Source: Streptomyces djakartensis (lineage in GTDB: Bacteria; Actinomycetota; Actinomycetes; Streptomycetales; Streptomycetaceae). Taken from it: a stretch of DNA of 64,000 nucleotides. The stretch's first letter is position 1; each line of letters begins with the position of its first letter. Where the stretch lies: assembly GCF_014651075.1 (NCBI RefSeq), contig NZ_BMWE01000013.1:164373-228372 (forward strand), given 5' to 3'. Under the pieces are notes generated by a model that saw only the letters and a program-made list of their open reading frames with translations, made no database searches and had not been told where the DNA came from. The position numbers and the translations under genes were made by a program. Shown here in pieces: positions 34,020 to 41,911 of this stretch.

Positions 34020-34463
34020 ATGAGTGGACCGGACGACCTGCCGGTCGTGCGCACTCTCGACGAACTCACCGAGCTCGTCGAACGGCACCAGGGCCTCTAC
34101 GTCCGCTGGTCGCGCGGCCCGGGGACCGATCTCCGCGAAGTGTCCAGCACGGACGAGCTGACGGGCGTCGCCATGCCGGGCCTGTCCGCCAACCCGCTCG
34201 ACGTCGAGGAGTGGTGGGCGGACCGGCCCGTCCGGGTGTGGGTGGCCCGCCGCCTGCACGACTACGCCCATCTGCCGCACGACAAGGGCCCGGGCGTCCG
34301 GCCCTGGGTTCTCACGGGCCGGGAGACGGGCCGCGGCCCGGACAACGAACCGCTGGTCACCGACGCCCGGCCGATGAGCTGGATCGACCCTCAGGTGATC
34401 GACGAGGCGAAGGCGGAGGTGTCGCGGCAGGAAAACCCCTGGGGGACGCTGCGCCGCAGCTGA
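34020..34463 (+). CDS. DUF6098 family protein
   Basis: This 147-residue soluble protein is found in actinobacteria. It contains VRTLDELTELVERHQGLYVR and a conserved end (MSWIDPQVIDEAKAEVSRQ). No enzymatic motif is seen. A GGAGGAGGAG stretch precedes ATG 34020. It is followed by a strong hairpin that includes its stop codon, and converges on the WhiB-like gene. Confidence 0.75.
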   Translation: MSGPDDLPVVRTLDELTELVERHQGLYVRWSRGPGTDLREVSSTDELTGVAMPGLSANPLDVEEWWADRPVRVWVARRLHDYAHLPHDKGPGVRPWVLTGRETGRGPDNEPLVTDARPMSWIDPQVIDEAKAEVSRQENPWGTLRRS

Positions 34464-34475
34464 ACCCCCAGGGGT
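34435..34475. terminator. hairpin spanning the DUF6098 stop codon
   Basis: ACCCCTGGGGG (34435-34445) and CCCCCAGGGGT (34465-34475) are an 11-bp perfect inverted repeat, with the TGA stop inside the 19-nt loop. It lies between convergent genes and has no U tract. Confidence 0.55.
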
Positions 34476-34488
34476 CGGCGCCCGGACG

Positions 34489-34740
34489 TCAGCCGGAGCG
34501 GCGCCGGGCGGCCGCGCGCCGCTTCAGGGCACGCCGTTCCGTCTCACTGGTGCCACCCCACACGCCGATGGACTGCCCCGTGTCCAGCGCCCACTGCAGG
34601 CACTCGTCCTGGACGGGGCAGCGCCGGCACACCGCCTTGGCCTGCTCCGTCTGCAGCAGGGCCGGACCGGAGGTGCCGATCGGGAAGAAGAGCTCGGGGT
34701 CCTCGTGCCGGCAGGCAGCGTGGTCTCGCCAGTTGTCCAT
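34489..34740 (-). CDS. WhiB-family iron-sulfur regulator (WblE-like)
   Basis: This 83-residue Wbl protein has the four Fe-S ligand cysteines in HAACRHED, VCRRCPVQDEC, the GVWGG turn, and a basic C-terminus (RRALKRRAAARRRSG). Wbl proteins bind region 4 of the primary sigma factor. It most resembles WblE. The ATG at 34740 is chosen because AGGTGA lies 6 nt upstream; ATG 34755 (88 aa) is possible but lacks a ribosome binding site. Confidence 0.88.
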   Translation of the reverse strand: MDNWRDHAACRHEDPELFFPIGTSGPALLQTEQAKAVCRRCPVQDECLQWALDTGQSIGVWGGTSETERRALKRRAAARRRSG

Positions 34741-34780
34741 CGAAGTCACCTGCATCACAGTAGAAACGTGCCCGTTCGGA

Positions 34781-34809
34781 TGATTACTCCTTTTCGGGTC
34801 ACCTGTCGA
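34781..34809 (-). promoter_or_regulatory. SigA-type promoter candidate for the wbl gene
   Basis: On the minus strand, TCGACA (34809-34804), a 17-nt spacer, then TAATCA (34786-34781). This is a plausible housekeeping promoter with about a 35-nt leader. Confidence 0.45.
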
Positions 34810-34843
34810 TCCCTTGTGAAACAGCGGTTCCTCGGACAACCGG

Positions 34844-36061
34844 TCACTGCTCCCGCATGCCCCAGGGGGAGCCGTAGGCCGTCAGCAGGTCCAGGAACGG
34901 GCGGGCCGGGAAGGCCTCCGGGCCGAGCACGCCCGCGCCGGACCACGCGCCGGTGGCGAGGAGTTCGAGCGCGACGACGGGGTTGACGGCGGTCTGCCAC
35001 ACCACGGCCTGGGAGCCGTACTCCGCCATCGACCACTGGTTGTCGACCACGTGGTAGAGGTACACCTCGCGCGGCGCCCCGTCCTTCACGCCCCGCACCC
35101 ACGTGCCCGCGCACGTCTTGCCGCGCATCCGCTCGCCCAGCGTCGCCGGGTCGGGCAGGCAGGCGGCGACCACGTCCCGGGGTGAGACGGCCACCGGGCC
35201 GCCCGGCCCCGGCACGGTGACCGGATCTGTGCGGTCCAGGCCCAGCAGGTGCAGCGTCTTCAGCGTCTCGACGAACTCGCGGCCCAGGCCGTACTTGAAG
35301 GTGACCCGGCGCGCGTCGACCCAGCGCGGGACCAGCAGCACCTCCTCGTGCTCCACGTTGACGCACTCGACGGGGCCGATGCCCTCGGGGAAGTCGAAGA
35401 CCTCGGGCTCACTGAAGGGTTCGGTGGTGAACCAGCCCCGGCCTCTGTCGTAGACGACCGGAGGGTTGAGGCACTCCTCGATGGTGGTCCAGATGCTGAA
35501 CGAGGGCGCGAAATCGTAGCCGTCCACGGTGAGGTTCGCGCCGTCGCGGATGCCGATCTCCTCGATCTCGTCGAAGAGTTCGTCGGCGGCGTACCGCGCG
35601 AAGACATCCGACAGGCCCGGCTCCACGCCCATGCCGACGAGAGCCAGCACGCCCTCCTTCTCCCAGTCGGCCGCCTGCGCGAACTGCTCGTCGCCCAGCT
35701 TGATCCCGCACTCCTGGTACGGCCGCTCGGCGTGCGGGCGGGACAGGGACATCGCCATGTCGACATAGGTGGCGCCCGCCCGGCGGGCGGCTCGGAACAG
35801 GGGCATGACGAAGCGGGGGTCGGTGGCGTTGAGCAGCACGTCGCAGCGGTGCCGCGCCAGCAGGCGGGCCACCGCCGCCTCGTCGCCCGCGTCCACCCCC
35901 TCGGAGGTGAACCGCGTGTCACCGCCGAGCGCCGCGACCGCCGCCTCGGCCCGGCCCCGGTCGTAGTCGGCGACCACCATCGCCTCGAAGAACGGCCGCC
36001 GGGCCGCGATCCGGGTGATCGCCCCGCCCACACCACCGGCACCCACGAGCAGTACACGCAT
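34844..36061 (-). CDS. saccharopine dehydrogenase family protein
   Basis: This 405-residue NAD(P)-dependent oxidoreductase has a Rossmann start (MRVLLVGAGGVGGAITRIAA). The middle of the fold includes LLNATDPRFVMPLFRAARRA and LVGMGVEPGLSDVFARYAAD. The family includes saccharopine dehydrogenase and carboxynorspermidine synthase; the substrate cannot be fixed here. It is divergent from a TetR gene, which probably controls it. Confidence 0.88.
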   Translation of the reverse strand: MRVLLVGAGGVGGAITRIAARRPFFEAMVVADYDRGRAEAAVAALGGDTRFTSEGVDAGDEAAVARLLARHRCDVLLNATDPRFVMPLFRAARRAGATYVDMAMSLSRPHAERPYQECGIKLGDEQFAQAADWEKEGVLALVGMGVEPGLSDVFARYAADELFDEIEEIGIRDGANLTVDGYDFAPSFSIWTTIEECLNPPVVYDRGRGWFTTEPFSEPEVFDFPEGIGPVECVNVEHEEVLLVPRWVDARRVTFKYGLGREFVETLKTLHLLGLDRTDPVTVPGPGGPVAVSPRDVVAACLPDPATLGERMRGKTCAGTWVRGVKDGAPREVYLYHVVDNQWSMAEYGSQAVVWQTAVNPVVALELLATGAWSGAGVLGPEAFPARPFLDLLTAYGSPWGMREQ

Positions 36062-36110
36062 GTCAGAAACTCCCTTTTCGCGAAGAACGTGGCGCGCCCT
36101 CGGGGAGATA

Positions 36111-36145
36111 CAACGCCGCGCTCCGTCGTAAGGTCAATGGCGTTG
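36111..36145. promoter_or_regulatory. inverted repeat between the saccharopine-dehydrogenase and TetR genes
   Basis: CAACGCC (36111-36117) and GGCGTTG (36139-36145) form a 7-bp inverted repeat with a 21-nt spacer in the divergent promoter region. It is a weak operator candidate. Confidence 0.35.
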
Positions 36146-36164
36146 GCATAAGGAGGGAGCCGTC

Positions 36165-36887
36165 ATGCCGAAGCCCGTGGTGCCCGAGGAGAAACGCCGC
36201 CGGCGCAGGCCCACCAGGAGCGGCACCGTGCTGTCGGAACAGCTGATCGTCGAGACCGCGTTGCGGATGCTGGGCGAACACGGCAGTGCCGGTCTGTCCG
36301 CCCGCAGGCTGGGACTGGCCCTGGACGCCGACCCGAGCACGCTCTACCGGTACTTCCGGGGCATGGACGACCTCACGCTCGCCATCGGCGACGCGCTGAT
36401 CGGGCGGGCGCTCGGCGGCTGGGCGCCGACGGGGGAGTGGCGGGCGGACCTGCGGGCCGTCGGACGGCGCATCCACGCCGCCTACGTGGCCCATCCGCAG
36501 GCGGCGGTGCTCACCGCCAGTCGCGTCTCGGGCCGGGCCAACGAACTCGCCGCCGACGAGGCCGTCCTGGACATCCTGCGCACGGCTGGTTTCCCCGTGC
36601 CGGACGCGGTGCGCTTCTACCACGCCTTCATCGACACCACTCTCGGCATCGCCGCGCTCGACGCCGCCTCGCTGGCCCTGCCGAGTGCCGCGCTCCACGC
36701 CGACGAGGAGATGTGGCGGTCGACGTACGCCCGCCTGCCCGCCGCCACCCACCCCCGCATCGCGGAGGCGGCGCCGCTGCTCGCCACCCGCATGGTCACC
36801 AGCGCCTACCCGACGGCCCTGGAGATGCTGCTGGACAGCGCGGCGGCGCGGCTGGACGCCGTCAGGGAGCCGGACTCAGCCCCGTAG
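36165..36887 (+). CDS. TetR-family transcriptional regulator
   Basis: This 240-residue TetR regulator begins with a basic tail (EEKRRRRRPTRSG). The helix-turn-helix is LSARRLGLALDADPSTLYRY (about residues 45-64), and the C-terminus is TetR_C-like. AAGGAGGG precedes the ATG. It is divergent from the saccharopine dehydrogenase-like gene, its probable target. Its last 12 bp overlap the end of the convergent LysR gene. Confidence 0.9.
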   Translation: MPKPVVPEEKRRRRRPTRSGTVLSEQLIVETALRMLGEHGSAGLSARRLGLALDADPSTLYRYFRGMDDLTLAIGDALIGRALGGWAPTGEWRADLRAVGRRIHAAYVAHPQAAVLTASRVSGRANELAADEAVLDILRTAGFPVPDAVRFYHAFIDTTLGIAALDAASLALPSAALHADEEMWRSTYARLPAATHPRIAEAAPLLATRMVTSAYPTALEMLLDSAAARLDAVREPDSAP

Positions 36888-37775
36888 CGCTCCCGCCGCG
36901 GTCGCCGTCACCGTCTCAGCCACCTGTGCCAGCGCGGGGGAGTCGAGCCTCCACTGCTGCCAGTACAGCGGCACGTCGGTGGCCCGGCCCCCGGCGAGCG
37001 GGACGAGCCTGCCCGCGCGCAGCATGGGCTCCGCCTGGGCCTCGGGCACCAGGCCCCAGCCCAGTCCGGCGGCGACGGCATCGACGAAACCCTCGGAGGT
37101 CGGCACATAGTGCCGCAGCGCGCTCGCGCCCCTCCGCCCCCGCGTGAGCCGGCGGACGAACCCGTCCTGGAAGTCGTCCCGCCGGTCGAAGACCACCACG
37201 GGCGCTTCGAGCAACACCTCCTCCAAGGGGCCGTCCAGCCTGCGGGCGGCGAAGCCGGGCGCCGCCACGGGGAGATAGCGCATCCGCCCCAGCGACCTTA
37301 CGGAACAGCCCGGCACGGGGTCCGGTGACGAGGTCACCGCGGCCATCACCACCCCCTCACGCAGCAGCGCGGCCGTGTGGTCCTCGTCCTCGCGGCGCAG
37401 TTCGAAGCAGAGCCGCAGTTCCTCCGGTACGCGGGTGAGCACCGGGAGGAACCAGGTGGCGAGCGAGTCGGCGTTCACGGCCACGGAGACCCGGGTCGGC
37501 TCCCCGGTCCCGCTCAGCCCGAGCTCCGCGTACGCGTCGTGCTCCAGCCGCGCCACCTGGCGGGCCAGCCGCACCAGCACCTCGCCCGACTCGGTCGGCC
37601 GCACCGGCTTGGTCCGCAGCAGCAGGACCCGTCCGGTGCGCTGCTCCAGCGCCTTCACGCGCTGACTGATCGCCGAGGGCGTGACATGCAGCGCGGCCGC
37701 CGCCGCGTCGAACGTCCCCTCGTCCACGACCGCGAGCAGGGTCCGCACCTGGTCCAGCGGAAGATCGGTCATCAT
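36876..37775 (-). CDS. LysR-family ArgP/LysG-type regulator
   Basis: This 299-residue LysR-type regulator has an N-terminal winged helix-turn-helix (LAVVDEGTFDAAAAALHVTPS, about residues 12-32, then AISQRVKALEQRTGRVLLLR) and a periplasmic-binding-like sensor domain. It is divergent from a LysE exporter, the classic LysG-LysE or ArgP-ArgO layout in which the regulator senses basic amino acids and induces export. The start is one of two adjacent ATGs (37775 or 37772), with no clear ribosome binding site. Confidence 0.92.
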   Translation of the reverse strand: MMTDLPLDQVRTLLAVVDEGTFDAAAAALHVTPSAISQRVKALEQRTGRVLLLRTKPVRPTESGEVLVRLARQVARLEHDAYAELGLSGTGEPTRVSVAVNADSLATWFLPVLTRVPEELRLCFELRREDEDHTAALLREGVVMAAVTSSPDPVPGCSVRSLGRMRYLPVAAPGFAARRLDGPLEEVLLEAPVVVFDRRDDFQDGFVRRLTRGRRGASALRHYVPTSEGFVDAVAAGLGWGLVPEAQAEPMLRAGRLVPLAGGRATDVPLYWQQWRLDSPALAQVAETVTATAAGALRG

Positions 37776-37782
37776 CACGTGC

Positions 37783-37808
37783 GCTAATGATACGTAAGAA
37801 TCATTAGC
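37783..37808. promoter_or_regulatory. palindromic operator between the lysG- and lysE-like genes
   Basis: GCTAATGAT (37783-37791), an 8-nt spacer and ATCATTAGC (37800-37808) form a perfect 9-bp inverted repeat in the 70-bp divergent gap. It is AT-rich relative to the surroundings, as expected for a LysR-type binding site. A TAGCGT at 37833-37838 may be the exporter -10. Confidence 0.75.
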
Positions 37809-37845
37809 TGGACCGGTACCCGGCGCTGCCCTTAGCGTCGGCGCC

Positions 37846-38463
37846 ATGACCAGCACCTTCACCGCCGCGGCCGCGGGGTTCGGAACCGGCCTGTCCCTCA
37901 TCGTCGCCATCGGCGCCCAGAACGCCTTCGTCCTGCGCCAGGGGATCCGCCGCGACGCCGTCCTCGCCGTCGTCGGAATCTGCGCCCTGTCCGACGCCGC
38001 CCTCATCGCGCTGGGGGTCGGCGGGGTGGGCGCGGTGGTGGTGACGTGGCCGGGCGCGCTGACGGCCGTCGGCTGGATCGGCGGGGCGTTTCTGCTGTGC
38101 TATGGCGTCCTGGCCGCCCGCCGGGTGTTCCGGCCGGGGGGCGGCGCGCTGCGGGCGGAGGGGGAAGCGGCCGGATCCCGCCGCCGTGCCGTGCTCACCT
38201 GCCTCGCGATGACGTGGCTCAATCCCCACGTCTACCTCGACACCGTCTTCCTGCTGGGCTCGGTCGCCGCCGACCACGGTCCGCTGCGCTGGACGTTCGG
38301 CATCGGCGCGGTACTGGCAAGCCTCTGCTGGTTCACCGCCCTCGGCTTCGGCGCGCGGGTGCTCGGCCGCTTCCTCGCCAGGCCGGCCGCGTGGCGCGTT
38401 CTGGACGGCATGGTCGCCGCCACCATGATCGTGCTCGGTGCCGTGCTCATCGCGGGAAGCTGA
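37846..38463 (+). CDS. LysE-family basic amino acid exporter
   Basis: This 205-residue integral membrane exporter of the LysE/ArgO family shows the signature SLIVAIGAQNAFVLRQGIRR near the N-terminus, TWLNPHVYLDTVFLLG in the middle, and five to six hydrophobic segments. It would export lysine and/or arginine and protect against excess. It is regulated by the divergent LysR gene through the palindrome at 37783-37808. Confidence 0.93.
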   Translation: MTSTFTAAAAGFGTGLSLIVAIGAQNAFVLRQGIRRDAVLAVVGICALSDAALIALGVGGVGAVVVTWPGALTAVGWIGGAFLLCYGVLAARRVFRPGGGALRAEGEAAGSRRRAVLTCLAMTWLNPHVYLDTVFLLGSVAADHGPLRWTFGIGAVLASLCWFTALGFGARVLGRFLARPAAWRVLDGMVAATMIVLGAVLIAGS

Positions 38464-38505
38464 GACCTCGGCCGCGGAGCGTCCGGCTGCACCGCCTCCG
38501 ACGCC

Positions 38506-38961
38506 TCACAGAACCCCTCGCCGGTGCAGCGTGTACTGCTCCATCAGCTTTCCCCGGGTCATCTCCAGCCGGTGCGCGAGCACCTCGGCGACCGAGCGCA
38601 CCAGTGTCATACCGAGCTCGGGATCCTCCTCGCACAGCCGCAGCACGGCCCCCGCGTCGAACTCGTAGGCACGTACGGGGCTGAACGCCACCGCGCCGAA
38701 GTCCCATGTGCGCGGCTGGAACAGCCAGGACCAGCCGAGCAGGTCGCCCGCGCCGAGGCTGGCCACGGTCACCCGCCGCAGGGAGTTCACCCGCTGGTCC
38801 AGGGAGACCGCGCCGGAGCGTATGACCCAGAAGCGGTCGGCGGTGCCGCCCGCCTCGAAGATCCGGGTGTCCTCGGGGAAGGACACCTCCCGCGCGAGCG
38901 TCATCAGGCGCTGCCGCTGGGGCGGCGGCAGGGCGTTCAGGAGTTTGATCGCTTTGGTCAT
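38506..38961 (-). CDS. Crp/Fnr-type cyclic-nucleotide-binding domain protein without HTH
   Basis: This 151-residue protein consists of one cNMP-binding domain: FPEDTRIFEAGGTADRFWVI, RSGAVSLDQRVN, GAGDLLGWSWLF and ALVRSVAEVLAHRL-like helices. The DNA-binding domain of true Crp proteins is missing, so it is a stand-alone sensor or partner subunit. GAGGAG precedes ATG 38961. It lies downstream of the decarboxylase gene but is separated from it by two hairpins. Confidence 0.86.
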   Translation of the reverse strand: MTKAIKLLNALPPPQRQRLMTLAREVSFPEDTRIFEAGGTADRFWVIRSGAVSLDQRVNSLRRVTVASLGAGDLLGWSWLFQPRTWDFGAVAFSPVRAYEFDAGAVLRLCEEDPELGMTLVRSVAEVLAHRLEMTRGKLMEQYTLHRRGVL

Positions 38962-39068
38962 GCGGAGCTCCTCGCCGGCTGTCGACTTCCGGTGCTTGTG
39001 CCTACGCCCCATTTCAGCCGCTGGCACGGCCCCGGGCACCTCGGCGTGGGGAACTTTCTCCGGGCATG

Positions 39069-39105
39069 AAAAAGCCCTGGCTGGACGGGGGAGACCAGCC
39101 AGGGC
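39069..39105 (-). terminator. rho-independent terminator of the decarboxylase gene
   Basis: On the minus strand, a perfect 11-bp stem (GCCCTGGCTGG; arms 39105-39095 and 39084-39074) with a 10-nt loop is followed at once by TTTTT (39073-39069). This is the clearest intrinsic terminator in the window. Confidence 0.85.
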
Positions 39106-39110
39106 CGTAA

Positions 39111-39153
39111 GTGGTGATGCACGGAGGACGGGGGGGGTCGACTCCGTCACCAC
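39111..39153. repeat. second hairpin beside the terminator
   Basis: GTGGTGA (39111-39117) pairs with TCACCAC (39147-39153), and CGGAG (39122-39126) pairs with CTCCG (39142-39146). One side has a 4-nt bulge. It is transcribed just before the U-tract terminator. Confidence 0.6.
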
Positions 39154-39225
39154 GTATGAATGAACGATAAACCATCTAGTGGTCGCACGCGAAACCGGAG
39201 ACCGGGTCACGTGACCCGTTTCACT

Positions 39226-40704
39226 TCACCGCCTGTCCTCGGCAAGGACCCGGACCGTCTCCAGCTCCGGATCCGCGGGGTCGGGCAGGTGCATCCCCGC
39301 AGCGAGTCCCGTCCGCAGGTACGCCAGCACAGGCTCGGTGAGGAGCTCACCCGGAAGGACGGCCGGAATGCCCGGCGGGTACGGAGTGATCATCTCCGCC
39401 GCGACCCGCCCGGCCGCCTCGGACACCGGCACGTCCTCGGCCGGGCCGAAGAACGCGTCACGAGGCAGCACCGCCTGCTCCATCCGCAGCCCCGCGGGCG
39501 AGGGCACCTCAACGCGCGGCGCCCGGGGCAGATCCCGTGCGGCCACGGCGAGGTCGCGCAACGCGTCGAGCAGCTGCCCGGTCGTCTCCCGGTCGTCGCC
39601 GTGGGTGATCTGCGCGCCGATACGACGATGGTCCACCAGGTGCGCGTCGATGTGCCGGTGCTCGCGCAGCCAGTCCGCCGCCTGGAAGCCCGTGATGCCC
39701 AGTGCGTCGAGGTCGATGACGCCGGGCAGCGGATCGAGGTCGTCGGCCAGGCCGGGCCCGCAGAAGTCGTCCCGGCCGTTGACGTGCAGCCCGTCGATCT
39801 CCTCGACGGCGTCCCGGACCTCGGCCGCGAGGTCCAGCGCGCCGCCCATCAACTCCTCGCCGTGCAGTGCCATCTGCCGCCGCCAGCCGTCGAGACCCGC
39901 GAAGATCAGCACCGATGGGCTGGTGGTGCCCAGCAGGTCGGCGCGCATCCCCAGCAGTGCCGGCGGGACCAGGTCGCCCTGGAGATGGAAGACGGAACCC
40001 TGTTCGAGACCGCTGCCCATCTTGTGGATGCTCGTCACGCAGATGTCCGCGCCCGCGTCCATCGCCCAGGAGGGCAGCCCGGGGTGGAACGGAAGATGCG
40101 CGCCCCAGGCCTCGTCCACGATCAGCGGCCGCGAACGCCGGTGGCACACGTCGGCGATCGCCCGAAGGTCCGCGCACCCGCCGTACGGCGTCGGGCTCGT
40201 GACGAGCGCGCCCCGCGCGTCCGGGTGGGCGTCGAAGGCCCGGTCGAAGTCCTCGGCGGACGGGGGATGGGCCAGGTGCCGCTCGGCGTCCCACCGGGGC
40301 TCGACCCACACGGGCTCGATTCCGGAGATGATCAGTCCCGCCACCACCGACTTGTGGGCGTCCCGCCCGATCAGCAGCTTCTCGTGCGGCCCCGCGACCG
40401 CCAGCATCGCCGCCTTCACCGACAGGGAACTGCCGCAGGTGCTGAAGAAGGTGTGGTCGGCGTGCACCGCGTCGGCCATGAGTTCCTGGGCCCGCTGGAG
40501 CACCCGGCCCCGGGTGAGCCGGTCGTCCAGACCGCCGGAGGCCAGCACGTCGCCGTGGAACACGGCGTCACCGAGGACCTCGCGGACCGCCGGGTCGGCA
40601 CCACGGGCCTGCTTGTGTCCCGGCGGCGTGAACGAAAGCCGCCCCTTGCGGCGGTACTCGTCCAGGGCTTCCAGGACCGGTGCGCGGGAGTGGTCGACTG
40701 TCAT
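39226..40704 (-). CDS. Orn/Lys/Arg decarboxylase family protein
   Basis: This 492-residue PLP-dependent fold-type I enzyme shows the cofactor Lys in TSIHKMGSGLEQ and the Asp in LIVDEAWGAHLPFH. TPPGHKQARGADPAVREVLG and the C-terminal PYPPGIPAVLPGE are signatures of bacterial basic amino acid decarboxylases. It would make polyamines such as cadaverine or agmatine; which amino acid is used is unclear. The start at 40704 is taken from homology; a start at 40761 is also open. A terminator follows the gene. Confidence 0.9.
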   Translation of the reverse strand: MTVDHSRAPVLEALDEYRRKGRLSFTPPGHKQARGADPAVREVLGDAVFHGDVLASGGLDDRLTRGRVLQRAQELMADAVHADHTFFSTCGSSLSVKAAMLAVAGPHEKLLIGRDAHKSVVAGLIISGIEPVWVEPRWDAERHLAHPPSAEDFDRAFDAHPDARGALVTSPTPYGGCADLRAIADVCHRRSRPLIVDEAWGAHLPFHPGLPSWAMDAGADICVTSIHKMGSGLEQGSVFHLQGDLVPPALLGMRADLLGTTSPSVLIFAGLDGWRRQMALHGEELMGGALDLAAEVRDAVEEIDGLHVNGRDDFCGPGLADDLDPLPGVIDLDALGITGFQAADWLREHRHIDAHLVDHRRIGAQITHGDDRETTGQLLDALRDLAVAARDLPRAPRVEVPSPAGLRMEQAVLPRDAFFGPAEDVPVSEAAGRVAAEMITPYPPGIPAVLPGELLTEPVLAYLRTGLAAGMHLPDPADPELETVRVLAEDRR

Positions 40705-40773
40705 GCGCACCGGGTTCCCGGCACATGCCCCGGCAATCAGCCCGTGCCCGTCGTCGGGCACGGGCTCACCCGT

Positions 40774-40995
40774 TCAGCCCTCGGTCGCGTGTTTGCCCGG
40801 TGTCAGGATCTCGTCGAGCACCCTGAGCACCGCCTCGTAGGACATCTGCCGCACCGTCGCGTCCCTCGCTTCCTGCGGGTCGGTCGCGCCCAGCTCCTCG
40901 CTCCTGTTCCGCCACGCCCGTTCCTCGCGCACCGCGCAGGCCCTCGCACGCTGGATGCGCCGCAGGAGTTCGTCAGAATCCACCACATCAATCAT
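40774..40995 (-). CDS. small hypothetical protein
   Basis: This 73-residue, charged, mostly helical protein is not recognised (SDELLRRIQRARACAVREER, MSYEAVLRVLDEILTPGK). No signal, membrane or metal motif is seen. Strong third-position GC and a plausible start at 40995 support it as real. It lies 69 bp upstream of the decarboxylase gene on the same strand, so it may be cotranscribed with it. Confidence 0.6.
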   Translation of the reverse strand: MIDVVDSDELLRRIQRARACAVREERAWRNRSEELGATDPQEARDATVRQMSYEAVLRVLDEILTPGKHATEG

Positions 40996-41275
40996 GTGGA
41001 CCGCGTACCCCCGCAACGCGCGGAGATGGCACCGGGTCGCGGCCGTCGACGGACTTCCGCCGTTCCGGGGGGCTTTTCGGGCGAACCGGAGGTTTGCAGG
41101 TGCGGCGACAGGTGAGCCGAAGAGTGAGACCCCGCGGCGCCGCGCGGTGTGCGCGCCCCAGCGCCGTGGGCGGTGGAAGGCAACAGCGGGTCCGTGAGCC
41201 CGGGGTATGCCCGCGCGGCGGCCGCGGTACGCGGTCCGGATCCGGTTTCGTCCTGACCGACCAGGGAGCTTAAGG

Positions 41276-41710
41276 ATGTGCGACGAGCACATGATCGAAT
41301 CGGTATTCGAACCGCCCGGCGCGGACCGAGTCCGGCCGCGCAAGCCCGCCGAGGCGCGCCGGGCGGTGGAGCGGGCGGTCGCTGAACGCTGCCGGGCCAC
41401 CCACACCCCTTGTGACGTGAACGCCCTGTCCGACGCGCTGCTGGTGGCGTCGGAGCTGACGACCAACGCCATCCTGCACGGCGGTGGCGTGACCGACTTC
41501 CAGGTGGACATCGACGGCCCCGGTGTGCGCGTCTCGGTGAGCGACCGCAGTGACGAACTGCCCGTGACGGCGCCGCGCGCCGACCCGCACGGACGGTTGC
41601 GGCACGGCGGCCACGGCTGGCCCATCGTCTGCAGGCTCGCGCGTGACGTCCGCGTGTCGGATCTGCCCGCCGGGGGCAAGTGCATCACCGCCGTCGTACC
41701 CCTCTCCTGA
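41276..41710 (+). CDS. RsbW-like anti-sigma ATP-binding protein
   Basis: This 144-residue HATPase_c_2 protein has the N box SELTTNAILHGGG (about 65-77), a G1-like VSDRSDELP and the G2 box HGGHGWPIV. Such proteins bind SigB-family sigma factors and phosphorylate STAS antagonists. It is 201 bp upstream of the sigma factor at 41912 on the same strand, its likely partner. GGGAG precedes ATG 41276. A SigB-type -10 (GGGTAT, 41203-41208) lies upstream without a convincing -35. Confidence 0.85.
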   Translation: MCDEHMIESVFEPPGADRVRPRKPAEARRAVERAVAERCRATHTPCDVNALSDALLVASELTTNAILHGGGVTDFQVDIDGPGVRVSVSDRSDELPVTAPRADPHGRLRHGGHGWPIVCRLARDVRVSDLPAGGKCITAVVPLS

Positions 41711-41911
41711 AGATCGTGTGCGGATTCCCCGCAGATTGCATTGCAAAGTGGAGTTTGTTCCACCGGGGGCAGGGCAGTCGCAGTTTCGTGCTTCGGACCG
41801 GAGGCGCGCCAGCGGGAGCGGTATGACCGCCCCGGAGGCCCTCCAGGCGATCCGGGTGGCGACGTTCCCGCGGTAATCCCTGAAACCCCCGTTGTTCAGG
41901 AGCGAATCCGC

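Noticed and set aside
39066..39110. A 14-codon ORF (MKKPWLDGGDQPGP) on the plus strand as a possible leader peptide
   Set aside because: It is simply the sequence of the minus-strand terminator hairpin; no plus-strand gene follows it and it lacks a ribosome binding site.
41736..41777. TTGCA-T-TGCAA palindrome and a GTTT-N15-GGGCAG SigB-like promoter ahead of the sigM-like gene
   Set aside because: The -10 matches the GGGTAC/T consensus poorly, and an 11-bp palindrome alone is not enough. The gene may instead be read from the upstream ATPase gene.
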